Source of the DNA: Gongronella butleri
Taxonomy: Eukaryota; Mucoromycota; Mucoromycetes; Mucorales; Cunninghamellaceae
Direction: 5' to 3'
NCBI GenBank assembly: GCA_025201375.1
Contig: JAIWZP010000001.1
Coordinates: 62,001 to 126,000, forward strand
Length of the DNA stretch: 64,000 nucleotides
Positions 1 through 11,909 of this stretch are shown here, piece after piece. The translations under genes and the position numbers were made by a program. The stretch's first letter is position 1. Every line of letters begins with the position of its first letter. The notes below the pieces were generated by a model. That model made no database searches and was not told the DNA's origin. It was given only the letters and a program-made list of their open reading frames with translations.

Positions 1-263
1 TTCTTCCCCTTCCACCCCTTTATTTTCCTTGTTTTTCCGCCCACTCTAATATCTCTTTGTTTCTCAATTTCCCCCCTTTTGTACTTTTGGCCTGCGATTC
101 ATAGATCAACCACGCACCCCCCTCCTCTCTTTTTTACCATTTTGCTCTTGCGACACCCCCAGTGTCGCGCTTTCACCCACCCCACTCCTCTCTCACCCAC
201 TATTTTTTTCTTTCTCCCCCACTCGTTTATTGCCCCTCGTCTCTCCTTCTCTGTGCCTTCTTT

Positions 264-2587
264 ATGCCACCTGAATCCAAGCCAGCCGCATCTCAAAACA
301 AGGACCTGAGCTGCTTGCGGTGCCGCAAAAAGAAAGCAAAGTAAGGTTTTTCATTTTATTTTGCCAATTGCCCCTTTGTTTTGTGCGAGCTCATGCCTTT
401 TTTTTTTCCACCCATTAGATGTTCCAAGACCCGCCCCTCTTGTACCCGCTGCGAGCGCTCCAACCAGCCGGTAAAACCTCAGAAAAAAAAATAAAAAAGT
501 GGGGGGGGGACACTCACGGTCCATTTTTATGCCATTTTTAGTGTGAATACCCAGATGCACCACCCAATTTGACAGATTTGTCGCAAAAAGTGCTCAGTCT
601 GTACGAGTCATTACGCGATTTGGAGGGCGAATTCCTTGTGAAGTACATGCAGCCCGAGGGTGACGACGCGGTGGACGACCATGACGACGATGATGCGGAT
701 GACGCGGCATTGAGCGCGTCGTCGCCTGCGCCTGTGGTGCTTGCGGGCGTGGGTGCCGATGACGTTGGTGGGCGAGGCGAAAATGACATCACGGGGGGCT
801 GGTCCATGACGCTTGTGCCGGATGGCATGAGCATTCAATCAAAAACCAGGACGGCGAGCGAATTTATCGTGTTTATGACGCGGCTGACGAGGCAATTGTT
901 CCCTGAAGAGGAGAATGACGATCCGCTTGCTAACGCATGGGAATTGGATGACGGCGGCTCACTTGAAAAAGAAGAAGAAGAAGAAGAAACGAATGTGGGG
1001 CACGAAGGCATGGATTTGCTAGACGAAGATGATTATCTGGTGACAGTGCCTCTTTTTCCATTGTCGTACTTTTCGCTGAATGCCTCGGTGTGTGCCTCCG
1101 ATGGCCATGGTGGTGCCACCACGCCGCAGCGCAGCACAGACAAAGCTCCGCTTTCACAAAACGAGCCATTGGCGCTGGCCACGCTTCTTTTATCGCCGCA
1201 AGACCTCGTGGACCACATTCTCATGGTGTTGACACACGATGCGCATAGTGCCGACGACCAAGCGCTGGATGCGGTGCTTGTGCGGTTACTGTTGCAGGAA
1301 TTGGCGCCGTATTTGCCATCGCCATCGGCCACACGCACGGTGTTGACCGCCTTTGATTCCATTCACGATTTGGCGCCATTACAACAATCGATTCTTCTTG
1401 CTGCGTTCTTGGCCGCGCATCTTTTTTTCCACCGGTCGGGGTTGTTGCAGCAACACGCGACTTGGACACCCATCACCGTGTTTGACGCGCTACGCGACGC
1501 GTTGCTGGATTGTGTGCTGCTTTTCCCGCCGACCCCGCCTCTGCAGCTAGCATTGTTGCTGTTTTTGTGCTGCCACGTGCGCCTTTTGAACGAAGCACGT
1601 GCTGCGCCGTCTATTGACACACTTTCACTATGGCTCGTGTTTGCGTGGCGGTCGCTGATGGTCGATTCGGCCACCAATGGGTCGAAATCGCATCAATTCA
1701 TGGTGGCCACCCTCTTTTATTTGGACATTCATACCCACACGTTTGTGCTCCCCCCTCATACCCCGTCGCCGTCGCAGCGACCCGTCTTTGACGCCGTCAT
1801 CAAGCCATTGTCGGCCCACGCACCATCGGGGCCACATCTCGTCCAATTGCACGCACAGGCCATGGCTTTCCTTGCGCAGGTACAAGCCCTTTTTTACGTC
1901 CACGAGCCAAGTGCCATGGTCATGGACAAGGACGGCATTCACAAGCGCCTCCATACGCCCATGGCCACCAATGACAATGAAAATGACAATGATGCTGCTT
2001 TTATGCAAGATACCATCCCTTCTTTCCAAACAAAGATGCGAAAAGTCGACGTGGACGAGGTGCTCACGCTTGTCCGCGATCTGGAGACATGGGAACAGCA
2101 ATTGCCAATCTGGGCCGCGTGGAAAGACGTGTCGCCTTCCTCAACGTCGACATTGTCATCGTCCCCCCCGGCCATTGTCATTGTCGATGCAAATGACGAC
2201 ACCATCAAGAAAGAAATCCTTGAGAACAATCATACGGCGCATCCAAGCAAAAAGCAGCGAAAAGACGATAAAGACGCGCCATCGTCGCCGCTTTCTCCGC
2301 TGGTGATCCAGCTGCACGTGACGCTCAACGTCGTCAAGATCCTGCTGTTCCGGCCATTCTGCTGCACAGGCCCAGAACAGACTTATACCAAGACAACCTT
2401 TTTGGATTTATCGCTGCATGCCGCCTCACGCCTCGCCGCATGTGTCCAGCACACCAACATCGACCCCGCATGGCGCCATGCTGCCCACCAACTCATTTGG
2501 GACGTCGTCGACCGCGTCAAAACCACCTTTGACAGCGACACAGACATCCAGGCCCAATTGCATGCGCTCGTAAATAGAATGCTTTAG
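264..2587 (+). CDS. Zn2Cys6 fungal-type transcription factor
   Basis: Predicted sequence-specific nuclear regulator of 724 aa with exons 264-340, 419-470 and 542-2587. Joining the exons restores a binuclear zinc cluster at residues ~17-45 with spacing C-x2-C-x6-C-x6-C-x2-C-x6-C (CLRCRKKKAKC, then CTRCERSNQPC). The six cysteines are spread over three exons, so the cluster appears only after splicing. A heptad-like segment (LSQKVLSLYESLRDLEGE) follows, as in dimerising members. The long remainder has acidic stretches and, near the C-terminus, LTLNVVKILLFRPF, which resembles the fungal-TF middle homology region. The start is the first ATG in frame with the cluster; a C/T-rich leader precedes it. 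The target genes cannot be told from the sequence. Confidence 0.85.
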
Positions 2588-3258
2588 AAAAAAAAATAAC
2601 CACCCCCCTTTTTTTGTTCTTTTGTAAAGAATCTAGAGATTTCTGTCTTTTTCTCTTTTTTTTTTATTGATAATTGGGTCGTGTGAGCGTCGAATGGACA
2701 ATGGCTATTAGGCAAATTGAGCAAGGGGATGAGCTATCTTTTGGTCTTTTTAGAGATTCACGGGTGGAAGAGGGAACAGGTCGGAGCAACCGTCGGGCAA
2801 TCACGGATTTGACACATGCTTTGTGCTCCACGGGTGTCACGGCGAGTCAGACTTCATCTGAAAAGACCAAGGGGGAAAAAGTCGGATGCTCAAAATGGCA
2901 ATTATAAGGAGGGGGGGGGAAAGGCGGGCAAAAAGCCTGTGGAGAGCAGCGAGTGGCCCTCGCCAACAGATTGGATCCATCGTGTGAATCCTATTTATAA
3001 ATTTGGCAGCGCAACGCATGAAATAAACAACACAAAGGAGGTCATGAATGAGTCAATGCACTTTTTAGAAATCGAAAAAGAGCAAAAAATGGCGAAAATG
3101 AGCGAAAATTGGCGTGTTTTATTCCATTTCAAAAGACGCAATAGGCAAAAGAGGGGGTGGGTGGGGAGAGGGTGGTCTGTAGATCATTAAAAAATGAGAT
3201 GAGGGGCTATGGTACAAGAGACGGAGGAGGGGGGGATGAAAAAAGGAAAAAAGAAAAA
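2588..3258. other. intergenic, convergent 3' flanks
   Basis: Spacer between the transcription factor and the convergent small gene. It holds homopolymer A/T runs and a purine-rich stretch (3130-3245) on the + strand. I see no gene, tRNA or conserved structure. Confidence 0.6.
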
Positions 3259-3840
3259 TCATAATGCAGGAATGGGTGCCACGTACGAGTGCTTGACCAT
3301 GCGTCTGCAATCTGGCAAAACGGATGAATCCATGTACGAGTCAGACAGCGACGTGGAGGAAGAACTTGTGCTGAGGACAGGCGTGGTGGGGCGCGTGGAT
3401 GGCGCCGAGGAAGAGGTGGTATCATTTGGGGGGTTATCAATGGCTGTTTCGTCGTCTTCTTCTTCGTCGTCGGCAATCTCCGAGTCGCGCAGCGGCGAAT
3501 GGTGCTCCTCATGCAAGTATTTCTGGTGCTCTTGGAAATGCTTGACGTGCTCGGCCGTGCCGGTATGCAAATTGGCATCAAAGTGCGAGTCGTCGTCCTC
3601 GGCCTCCATGACACGGCGATTGGTCCGCCGCGCACGCTTGTTCAGCACCTCCTCGGCTTGATTGATCATGTTGCACAGCAGCAGACGCTCGCGCACATTG
3701 TACTGGGGCCGCGAACGCCGGTCGTCACGATCAAGCTTCTTGCACCCGAGACTAAACGTCTTGAGCGCAATCTGCCGCGGCGACTGCTTCGTCGTCGCAA
3801 AGATCGTGCTGGGCGCACTGCGTCGATTCGCCATGGCCAT
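3259..3840 (-). CDS. small acidic hypothetical protein
   Basis: Uninterrupted 193-aa reading frame on the minus strand; I do not recognise the family. The N-terminal third is basic (SPRQIALKTFSLGCKKLDRD). A helical stretch (VRERLLLCNMINQAEEVLNKRA) and an RRTNRR patch follow, which could act as a nuclear signal. The second half is acidic and Ser/Thr/Pro-rich and probably disordered. No signal peptide or membrane segment is visible. Two ATGs lie two codons apart; the first was used. The sense-strand upstream region is pyrimidine-rich, as at other genes here, and the codons match the neighbours, so it is probably a real single-exon gene. Confidence 0.6.
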   Translation of the reverse strand: MAMANRRSAPSTIFATTKQSPRQIALKTFSLGCKKLDRDDRRSRPQYNVRERLLLCNMINQAEEVLNKRARRTNRRVMEAEDDDSHFDANLHTGTAEHVKHFQEHQKYLHEEHHSPLRDSEIADDEEEDDETAIDNPPNDTTSSSAPSTRPTTPVLSTSSSSTSLSDSYMDSSVLPDCRRMVKHSYVAPIPAL

Positions 3841-4774
3841 GGTTTGTGATGTTGGAAAAAAAAAGCAAGAGAGAGACAGAGACAGAGGAAAAAATAGAGC
3901 AAAAGTTGCGTCAATTGGAAAGCGTGTGAGGGTTTATAATGAAAGAATCATCCAAAGAATAAAAAAAGACAATGAAATAAAAGAGAGAGAGAGAATCAAA
4001 GGAAAGGAAAAAAAAATGATCGATCAGTAAAAAAGGCACCCTTTTTAAATCAGCGCCCGTCCTCCAAGCCGGCCATCGGGATCTGTGCTTGCTCCTTCCA
4101 CATGAAAAAAAAAACACAGCGCGCGGAAATTCCTGCCTGCAACAAACCCACCCACACCACACCAATCGAAAGGGTCTCTGAAAGGGTTTGGCACAGGCGT
4201 TCCGTGGAACCGAAAAAAAAAAATGCCTCCCCCTTTTTTTTTTCATGGAAAAAAAAATCACGCACAACACACACCTTGGAACGCCTCCCTCCCCTTTGCA
4301 TCCCTCGGATGAAAAAGGCTTGCTCACTTTTTCTTTTTTTTGCATCGGTGTCTGAGCGGTAGTGCGAAAATCCATGAAAAATCCCGCCAAAAGGTGCCAT
4401 TTTCCGCTAGTGTCGCGCTGTCTTTCATCGATTTGATATGACATCAGTCGTTTTGCGGGGATAACCCATAGCCAATAGATAGGGAAGCGTATTTGTTGCC
4501 GCAGGAAGGAAAATGTACAATTGTTCCCCCCCCCAAAAAGACCTCAATGGGACCCGTCTTTTCGCATTTTTGTGTCCGAAACGACCGATCAATTCGTGCG
4601 TCTCTGTTGTCTGGCACAAAGAAAGGGATGTGGCCTGAGGGTGGCACAGAGTAAAAAAAAAAAAAAAAAAAAAAAGGCAGTGGTTGCACAAACGTGGCCA
4701 TCTGCGCCGTCCAGCTCTTCTTTTTCTTCTTTTCCTGTTTTTTTTTTTTTTTTTTTCCTTTTGTTTTTCCCTTG
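3841..4774. other. intergenic, divergent promoters
   Basis: Shared upstream region of the small acidic gene (minus) and the AIG1-like GTPase (plus). It contains a run of about 22 A (4653-4674) followed about 65 bp later by about 20 T (4739-4756), which could fold back. The T-rich block runs almost up to the GTPase ATG at 4775. No gene is supported here. Confidence 0.55.
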
Positions 4775-5995
4775 ATGGACGATCCCTTTTCAGAGCTCGA
4801 GTCGGAGAATGATCCCATCATGGTAGCGGCGCGTTTGCGCCGTGCTCGGCAAGCCAAGGGCACGGAAAACGACGAATTTGCGCTCCAAAACGAGCAAAAC
4901 GAAGCTGAAACAGCCGCGCCAAGCAGCCGACACGAGAGCCCGACGCCGCCTCGTGGTGGGGGTGCCGGGCCAGTCGCCGCCGCCGCCACTGATCAATGGC
5001 GTCACGCTGCAGGTTCGCCGCCGCCCACACCACCTTCATGTTCGCGCCGCCTGTCGTCCCAGCCGCGTCTGGGCATCATGGTGCTGGGCAAAACCGGCGA
5101 CGGCAAATCCAGGCTGCTCAATGACATTCTTGGCGGCAACGTGTTTACGCAAAAAGCATCGCTAAAGGCAAGAACATGGACAAAAAATGACAAAGGATGA
5201 AGAAAAAGATGAGAAAAAGAAGGCTGACGCGTTTTTATCTAGTCGCAAACCGAGACGATTGAGGAGCGCGACGGGTTCTGGGCGCCGCTGCGGCCGTACA
5301 TGGAGCACAAGGACACCTTTGGCTGCTTTGTGCGCGTGTTCGATACACCCGGATTTGCCGATTCCGAGCACCGCGACGAGAAATTCATCCCCATGATCCA
5401 AGACAAGATATTACACCTTGCGCGCCACCCGCCCGCACTCCATTGCCTACTCGTTGTCTTTAAAATCACCACAACGTACGCGTATATTAACAACAAAAAG
5501 AAAAAAAAAAACGTATCATCGCGCTCATTTCCCCCCTTTTTTTTGCCGCATAGTCAAGAGCAGATTTTCCATACACTGGACATTCTTGCGTCTCTGTGGC
5601 CAAAGGCATTGCCGTCCGAGGCAGAAGAGGAGGCCAAGGAAGAGGACGACGTGCGCGTGCCCCAGGGCGGTGGTTTCTGGCAAAATGTGATTTTGGTGTT
5701 TACGCATGCAGACCTGGGCAAGGAGTACAGGTACCGGGACAACAAGCTAACGCTCAAGACGACGGTGGCGCGCAACATTGCCTCGCGGTACGGCCTGGCC
5801 GCCAATTTGCCCATGGCGTTCATAAGCACGCTGTCACATACATGCCGCCTGCTCAAGGGCGACGGCAATTGCGACTGCCAGCGTGGCAACCGGTACCATG
5901 CCGACGCGCGCCGACGGCTTTATGAACAGGTCTGGCAGCGTCATGCCGCTCCATTGCGCCTCACAACACCATCCAATCCCTCCGCCATCCGATAA
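4775..5995 (+). CDS. AIG1/GIMAP/Toc34-like P-loop GTPase
   Basis: Exons 4775-5167, 5243-5475 and 5554-5995 give 355 aa. A disordered acidic/Pro-rich N-terminus (~95 aa) precedes a TRAFAC-type G domain. G1 is GKTGDGKS (residues 105-112), G3 is DTPG (165-168), and a G4-like THAD lies in LVFTHADLGKEYR in exon 3. The order and the DTPGFADSE context match AIG1/GIMAP/Toc34 septin-like GTPases. These often act on membranes or organelles, but no membrane anchor is seen here. Intron 1 (5168-5242) starts with GC (AAG|GCAAGA) and is confirmed by phase. Intron 2 is 78 nt, a multiple of three and without a stop, so its retention would keep the frame. The C-terminus has a Cys pair (CDC). The cellular role is unknown. 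Confidence 0.75.
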
Positions 5996-6664
5996 ACGCG
6001 GCGTATCAATCATCATCATCTTTTCCTCCTTGTGCCCCCCCCCAGCACGCACGCATGCATCCCCTCTCCCTTTCGCATCTATTTTTAATATAGTAATCAT
6101 GAGTCACTGAAGTGTGCCAGGATACCCCCTTGGCCCCTGAGTGCCACTTTTTTTTTTCGTTGGGTGTGCCGAAATAGCCGGCATTGTCCTTTATTCCCTA
6201 TTATTGAAGCAAAAATACAATAAACAGGCATCGCTGTCCACAGAGACGCGTACAAACAGATGTTCCAAACACGAAGCACCTATCATATTCCGAGAAAACA
6301 ACAATCAATGGGTTGTCAAGGGCCATTTTTTGCAAATGTGCATGATCATCATGCGTGTCATATTCGATGCGGCGGATCAAGGATCATCATCATATCCTAT
6401 GCTGCAATTTCGCGCTGCTGGCTTCCTGCCATGTCACTTGTTCGTTTGAAAAAATGATCAGTCTGGCAGTGTCCGAGAAAATGCACAAAAAAGACGATTT
6501 TCATCCGTTTTTTTGGATTTTGCACGCATATAAAGCGTTTGATCCGTTCATGTTGCAGTCTCAATAGACAAAACCCCCTGGCGCGTGCTACTATATTATC
6601 TGTATATTATTATGATACAACAAGATGGTTTCGACGAGCCATGATGCTTTTATTTATTCTAAAA
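5996..6664. other. intergenic, convergent 3' flanks
   Basis: Lies between the ends of the GTPase and VPS18 genes. It is AT-rich and has TATTATTATGATAC-like stretches near 6600. No gene, RNA or repeat is recognised. Confidence 0.55.
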
Positions 6665-9600
6665 TTACAGTGCCCAATCATGGATGACATGCGCGTCGTC
6701 GACGACGGAGAGGAATGGCTGGTCGATGGTATCGATCATGATGTCACCGCAGTAGACGCACTCCTCGGCGACAATGTCGTCAAGCTCGGCTTTTAGCTGG
6801 CCAATACGCGTGGAGATGCGCTCGTACGTCAGCCGTTCGTCTTCCACCGACCAGTCCTTGCGCGTCGCGTACTGCAGCTTGTTCTGCAGGCGGATGTCCT
6901 TGGCCAATTGCTCCTGGAGCGACGCCAGGCGGCGCAATTGCCGCATTGGCAGGAATTTCGTGATCTAGCACGCAAAAAAAGACCGCGTGCGTGAGCAAAA
7001 GCCCGCTTCACCGCACCACCGCGTCGCCCCCATTCCCCCCCTTTTTTTTTTTACCTTGTTGATGAGACAGTCCATGTGATACTGGTGGTCACAGGGGAAC
7101 ACGTAGAATTGGCGCGTCAGTAGCGGCAGTGAGCACAAGCAGCAGGTGGCTAGGTGGTCAACCTGTGTGGACCGCGACTTTAGCTGGCGCACGTCCACGC
7201 GGATCAGCTGGGCATTCTTGGTCGCGTCGTCCATGTCTGATTTCAATGTGCCAATGTGCGAATTGTAGTCCTCCAGCGCCTTGTAAATGTCGTCCTGGCG
7301 AGAAAAAAAAAAAAAAAAAAAGCAAAAAGGTGAGACGGCCCTGTTCATTGTCGCCTGAAAAAAAAGGGTGTTTACCTTAAAGTCGTCAATCAGGATGTAA
7401 TCGGGAAAGTAAGGCAGAATGTCCTCGATTTTCAGCACATTGCTTTGCTTGACATACTCCATGGCACTAGCAAATAAACAATTGACCACAAAAAGTGAGT
7501 CAATTGAACCCCACTGCCCGTTTTTGAAGCGCGCTTCAAGCTTGCACTTACGTTTTGATGTCGTGTTTTTCTTGAATCACGTATTTGGCAATGGCCAACC
7601 ACAATTTCTTGGCGAGATCATCGTCGTCAAAGGGCTTGTCGGCGTGTGTTCGCGCAACGTCGAGGTCGCCAAGCTATCAAAGAAAACAAACAAGGGTGTG
7701 AGCTGCAAAAGACAAAAAAAAAAAAAAAAAAAAAAAAGGGAGCATTTTACACGCAATGCTTGGTGCACCGCCTCCTCGTAAAAGCCCATGGCACTGTAAA
7801 GGTAGATGCAGCTTTGCGAGCGGCCGAATTGATTGCACAGACGCAGCGCATAATCGGGATTGTAATACATGTCGCGTCCCTGTTTGAAAGAAAAGAGCAA
7901 ACGTGAGCTATTTGAAGGCGTGACACACGTGCGTCGCGCGTTTCATGGACGTTTTTTCCATGGTGGGCCATTACCTCGTTCTTCAAAAAGGACAGAAGCG
8001 CGGTCTCATCTCTGGTTGCTTGCGTCGCGTACAGCGTCAGCAGCGCATTGTGGACCGCCGGATCCGTGTTGTGCAGCTTGTTGACCACGTGCGACAGGTA
8101 CCGGATGGTTTGATGCTATAAACAAACAAAAGCAAACTTGTGAGACGCCAATCACGTGGAAAAGAGGCAAAGCACATGCGCAAAAGCTTGTTTTTTTTAC
8201 GCGTTTTTTTTTTTTTTTTTTTTACCTGACTGGCTCTGTCTTTCCATGAGCGATGGTCGTAGCGCAGCAACGATGGGATCAGCAGGCGCGGATTGAGGTC
8301 ATCATGAAGCATCCAAATGTCGACGGTCTCGCGTGGCACGTGCTCCATCAATGGCGGCGAGTGTTTGTAGAACAAGTCGAGATTTGACTACATAATACAA
8401 GCAATTGAGCAAGGCGCATGGCCCTTTTTCAGTCTCTCTCTCTCTCTCTCGCTCTCTTTTTACCTGTTTGCCGAGAACATCGAGTGCCTTTGTGTATTCG
8501 CGCTGCTCAATCCAATAGGAAATCACCTTGTCATTGTCATTGAGCAACGTGGCGTAATAGATGAGCTCTGTTGTATGTCCATGACTGCTTATCAGCTTGT
8601 AGACGGTGGCTCTGTGCAGATGCGCCTGGTGCTCGTGCAAAAACTCGTCAAATTCATCCTTGACGTGTTGCTCTTGCTCCTGGTAGAATGCGAGTGCGGT
8701 CTGGCCCTTTGGCGCCATGGTGCCATCATAATACGTTGACGTGTAGGCCACGGAGGACGCAAGTTCCTTGAATTCGTTGATTTTGGCAAGGTAAATCTCC
8801 ACCAGCCACGTCGCCAGAATGCACTTTTGCGTGCGCGCCTATCAATCGCCATGATTAGCATCCTGACGCGTCTCATTCTTCATCCCCCTTTTTTTTTTGT
8901 GTACCTTGCTGTCCAATTGCCGCAGCTTTGTGAGAAGGTAGAGGCGGAGCGCATCCTTTTCCTTTTTTGCCATGAAGCGGAGGACAACCTGCTCAAAAGT
9001 GACGTTTGTCTTTGCATAGAGGCGCGCGGCCATGGTGTAATCCATGGTGGCAAAGTGGTGGTCGGCCATGGCGATGTGCACTTGGTTTGTATGCGCTGGG
9101 TCCTTGCAATGGGCAAGTGCGCGGTCGAAATCGCGCTTGGCAAGGAACAGCCGCCACACGTCGCTGTCCTCGTGCTGCACAACAAGCTCATAAATGGCCG
9201 TCGTCGTGTACAACCAGTACGTGTGATACCGCGTGTCCGCCGTCAAGCCGAGCATCTTCTCGCCGGGGCCCTGAAATAGAAAAAAAGATGAGAATGCGAA
9301 CCGATGAGCGTCTTTTTTTTTTTTTTTATTTTTTATTTTTTATTTTTTTTTTGGCTTACCAGTGGCAGCGTCTCTTCAAAGACCGTCTTTTGATTGACAT
9401 AATTGAGCACCTTGACGCGTCGGTCGTAGAGCAGGATCACGTGGAACGCGCTGAGGGCCATGGCCCTTGGGGTATCGGGCGATGCTTGCATGCTGCCGTC
9501 CTCCAGCTCGGACAATGGGTAGCTAAAGCGAAAAAAAAAGAGAGATCAGACGCGCTTTTTCATTGTCAATAGGCTTGCCGTACGGAATCAGTTGCGAATT

Positions 9601-10972
9601 TTCAATAATGTCGTCCGTCGTGGTGTGCTCGGAAGCCAAATCGAGCTGTCCTTGGTATATTCCGGGAGCTATAAAACGAAAAAAAAGCGGTCAATGACGC
9701 GTTTTTTTCTTTTTGTCCCCCCCTTTTTTTTTTTATCGTACCTGAGCTCCAAGCAAAGAGGCAGAGGGTGCGAGCGGTACTGCTGGTGGCGGCTGTGTAT
9801 AAAGCGAGGGAGCTGGCATGGATGGCGCCGGGCAGCTCGTGGAAATTTGGGTTGGCATATTGGGCAAAGAGTGGGGCAAACATGGCTGCGCCGGCCTCGT
9901 GGGCGGCGGGGTTGCTGGGGGCGGCGCGGCCAAGGAATTGGTACAGTCGCGTGCTTGTGGTGGCGAGGACGTGGTAATTGGCGGTGTTGGCAATACGATC
10001 GACGTGCAAGCCGGTGATCCGCGCGTGGTCGTGCGCGTGTGGCGGCGGAATGTCGGGGACAGGCAGCGTGTACACTAAATGCACATATCGCTCCTCTTTT
10101 TTGAAGAATTCGTCGGTCGGATCCAACCATGTTTCGTACAATTGGCCCTGCTGCGTGCCCAAAAGAATCTCTTGCGTGCTTGTTTGCGATGTCGATGCCT
10201 GCTGGTTCCATGCCACGGCGGTGATCGGCATACCCTATTGAAACAAAAAAAAAACGAGCCTTGGGGTTGAGAATGGGAGAACATTGGAGCCCCAATTGGC
10301 GTCAATGGATGATTTTCTGGACACTTACGCGTAGCCTCGTCAATGGCTTTGTCTTTTTCCACGTGTGAAACAAGTAATAGGTCTCACCATGCTCGGTGCA
10401 AAGCAGCAGATGCCGGCCGGTGGGATCGAGATGCAAGCCAATCAGTTTGCCGTCGCTGGGACGCACCGTCCATTCGATTTCTACAGCGTAAAAAAAAAAA
10501 AAAACAAAAAATTAAATAAATGGGTGCGTGGCCGATCATCTTGGTGGCCATTGGCCTTTCTTGGCTCCCATTGTTGGGCATATTTGCTTTACCAGCGACG
10601 TCCAGGGGGTCGTCGAGGTCGACACGCAATAAGCGGTGGTTGGAAAGGACGACAATTAGAATATTGTTGCTGACGACCATGGACGTGAGAAGCGCCGGCA
10701 GGTGGAATTGCACCTGGTCTAGGTGAAAGTGCGTCGACGCCACGGACCGGATAGCCTTGGCAAAGAAAAAAAAAAAAGAAGCAAAAGCGTTGGAGCGCGT
10801 GCCTTTTTTTTTTCTTTCCTTGCGTCTTCTTTTTTACCTGTTGCTTGCTTTTGCTTGCCAGAGGTGCCGCATGGCCATTCAATGGAACATCGGGCGGAAG
10901 CTCAGGCAGTGGGCGCAGCTGCGGGTCATATTCTTGTTGCGACGACTCGATAAAGTCGTCCAAGAGGGACAT
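6665..10972 (-). CDS. VPS18: VPS18/Pep3, HOPS-CORVET tethering subunit with RING
   Basis: Fifteen minus-strand exons give 1038 aa: 10838-10972, 10593-10755, 10329-10480, 9742-10234, 9584-9668, 9360-9522, 8905-9270, 8464-8838, 8226-8387, 7975-8115, 7751-7879, 7552-7673, 7376-7466, 7055-7294, 6665-6964. All phases agree. Vps18 is a core subunit shared by the HOPS and CORVET complexes, which tether late endosomes and vacuoles. The N-terminal half is a beta-propeller (IGLHLDPTGRHLLL; SAPGIYQGQLDL), followed by an alpha-solenoid/clathrin-repeat region (DLAKKLWLAIAKYVIQE). A C-terminal RING-H2-like module has CCLCSLPLL and FPCDHQYHMDC (~910-926) and a distal CVYCGD (~1008-1012). Length is close to animal Vps18 (~970). 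The start is the first ATG, 142 bp from the divergent EDC3 ATG. Confidence 0.93.
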
Positions 10973-11114
10973 GGGTAGGAGGATAAAAAGTAAAAGACGA
11001 GGAAGAAGAGGAAGGCGGACAAATCGCACAAATCGAGCGATTTTAAAACGAGATTGAACCCCCGCTCTTTCTTTTTCCCTCTTTTCCCTCCCCCCTCCAC
11101 CTTTTTTGATTGTG
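10973..11114. promoter_or_regulatory. bidirectional VPS18/EDC3 promoter
   Basis: Only 142 bp separate the two divergent start codons, so both promoters and 5' UTRs share this stretch. The EDC3 side is a pure C/T tract on the sense strand (11060-11107). No TATA box is evident. Confidence 0.6.
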
Positions 11115-11878
11115 ATGGCCAACTTGCAAGGCAAAAAGGTTCGTCTTCAGCTGAAGAACAAGGATGCTGTCTATGGCATCCTGTCCTCTATTGACGACGA
11201 CAATAGCATCTCTCTCGAAAATGGTAAGTTTCAGCAAAATAAGAAAAAAAAGCCCGTTGATTTCGCCTTTTTCTGATTGACCCGTTGAATCTTTCATAGC
11301 CGTCCGCCACTTTGCCACGGGACGCCAAGCCGTGTTTCCTTTCCTCAAGGTGCCTGGCCATATCATCGAGTCGTACGCCACGGCAGCCGCTTCGCTGGCT
11401 TCTCCAGCGGCCGAACAGCCACCTGCACCTGCACCTGCCCCCGTCGCGCCAACACCCACGCCCACGCCCCCCGTCCAAGCGCCTGCTGCCGCGTCCGCCG
11501 TCGAACAGTCCGACGGCGCAAAAGTAAGCAACCGTCTCGCTTGGTTACCGGCCATTCCGTCTAATTGACCTCGTTTTCTCTCGTTTTATAGCTACTTGCC
11601 CTTGTAAATCATCAAACGAGCCATCCATCGGCCACCCCAGCCGAACCTGAAGCGCTTGTCGCGTCGTCTGGCCCCGCGTCGCCCGACGCATCCAAGCCCA
11701 AGTAAGATTGTTTGCATTTTTTCGTTGTTCATGAGCGACTGACACGTGTTTTAGAGCTAAAAAGGAGCGCAAGACGCGTCGAGGCACGCGTGGCACCAAG
11801 AACACGACCGCGTCCGTGGATAGCGCGTCGGATTCCGCGCAATCGTCGCCAAAGGCAAGCAAGAAACCCGCCAAAAAG

Positions 11879-11909
<31 letters not shown>

